A stretch of DNA of 24,476 nucleotides, taken from assembly GCA_964345695.1 (NCBI GenBank), contig CAYFSC010000026.1, forward strand, positions 1 to 24,476. Reading direction: 5' to 3'. Each line of letters starts with the position of its first letter. Position 1 is the first letter of the stretch. Both the position numbers and the translations under genes were made by a program. Source of the stretch: CAYFSC01 sp964345695 (GTDB lineage: Bacteria; Bacteroidota; Rhodothermia; Rhodothermales; Salinibacteraceae). Shown piece after piece: positions 24,441 to 24,476 of this stretch. The notes beneath the pieces are model-generated. The model had not been told where the DNA came from. It was given only the letters and a program-made list of their open reading frames with translations, and did no database searches.

Positions 24441-24476
24441 ACCCCTGAAGATGGGAATTGAGCCTGCGATCCTCCG

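Noticed and set aside
1..24476. CRISPR arrays, tRNA/rRNA genes, insertion sequences
   Set aside because: No regularly spaced repeats, cloverleaf with CCA end, rRNA-like stretch or transposase was recognised on reading either strand.

Overview
The window is GC-rich DNA from a member of the Bacteroidota/Rhodothermota. Supporting features are a SusC/SusD pair, Por-type (type IX secretion) C-terminal sorting domains, lipoprotein signals, and the lack of obvious Shine-Dalgarno sequences before most starts. Acid-rich secreted proteins and a predicted sodium-coupled symporter suggest a halophile of the Salinibacter type, but that placement is inference. Nearly every gene fits one polysaccharide- or glycan-utilisation locus (PUL).

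Layout. The left edge (1-69, minus strand) carries the first codons of a probable membrane protein, followed by about 420 bp without a convincing gene. A LacI-family repressor (487-1488, minus) is divergent from a plus-strand block. That block holds GHL10-type glycoside hydrolase A (1756-2958), susC (3099-6242), susD (6308-8013), GHL10-type hydrolase B with Ig-like domains (8100-9926) and a sodium/solute symporter (9974-11800). A second block starts after an operator-bearing spacer. It holds two paralogous secreted proteins with T9SS sorting domains (11961-14663 and 14796-16460), a Tat-signal FAD oxidoreductase with an S-layer-homology-like tail (16505-18340), a GH38 alpha-mannosidase-like enzyme (18437-21166), an alpha/beta hydrolase (21265-22083, frame broken as assembled), a DUF4434-type TIM-barrel protein (22097-23023) and an AGE-family epimerase (23047-24261). 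The last 215 bp carry three more operator-like sites and presumably regulate a gene beyond the window.

How it may work. T9SS-exported and lipoprotein components would bind or trim a glycan at the surface. SusC/SusD would import oligosaccharides, and the GHL10 lipoproteins and the Tat-exported oxidoreductase would act on them outside the cytoplasm. The symporter would carry small products inside, where GH38, the DUF4434 protein, the hydrolase and the epimerase finish the job. GH38 plus an AGE-superfamily epimerase hints at a mannose- or ManNAc-containing substrate, but this is not proven. A palindrome close to TGCAAACGTTTGCA occurs beside lacI, before susC and before the second block, and degenerate copies lie at the right edge, so the locus looks like a single LacI regulon.

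Assembly caution. Both 100-N gaps (7857-7956, 21831-21930) are flanked by identical 55-bp copies, so they look like unmerged contig overlaps rather than missing DNA. Removing the gap and one copy gives susD a clean stop. It also exposes a one-base frameshift in the alpha/beta hydrolase.
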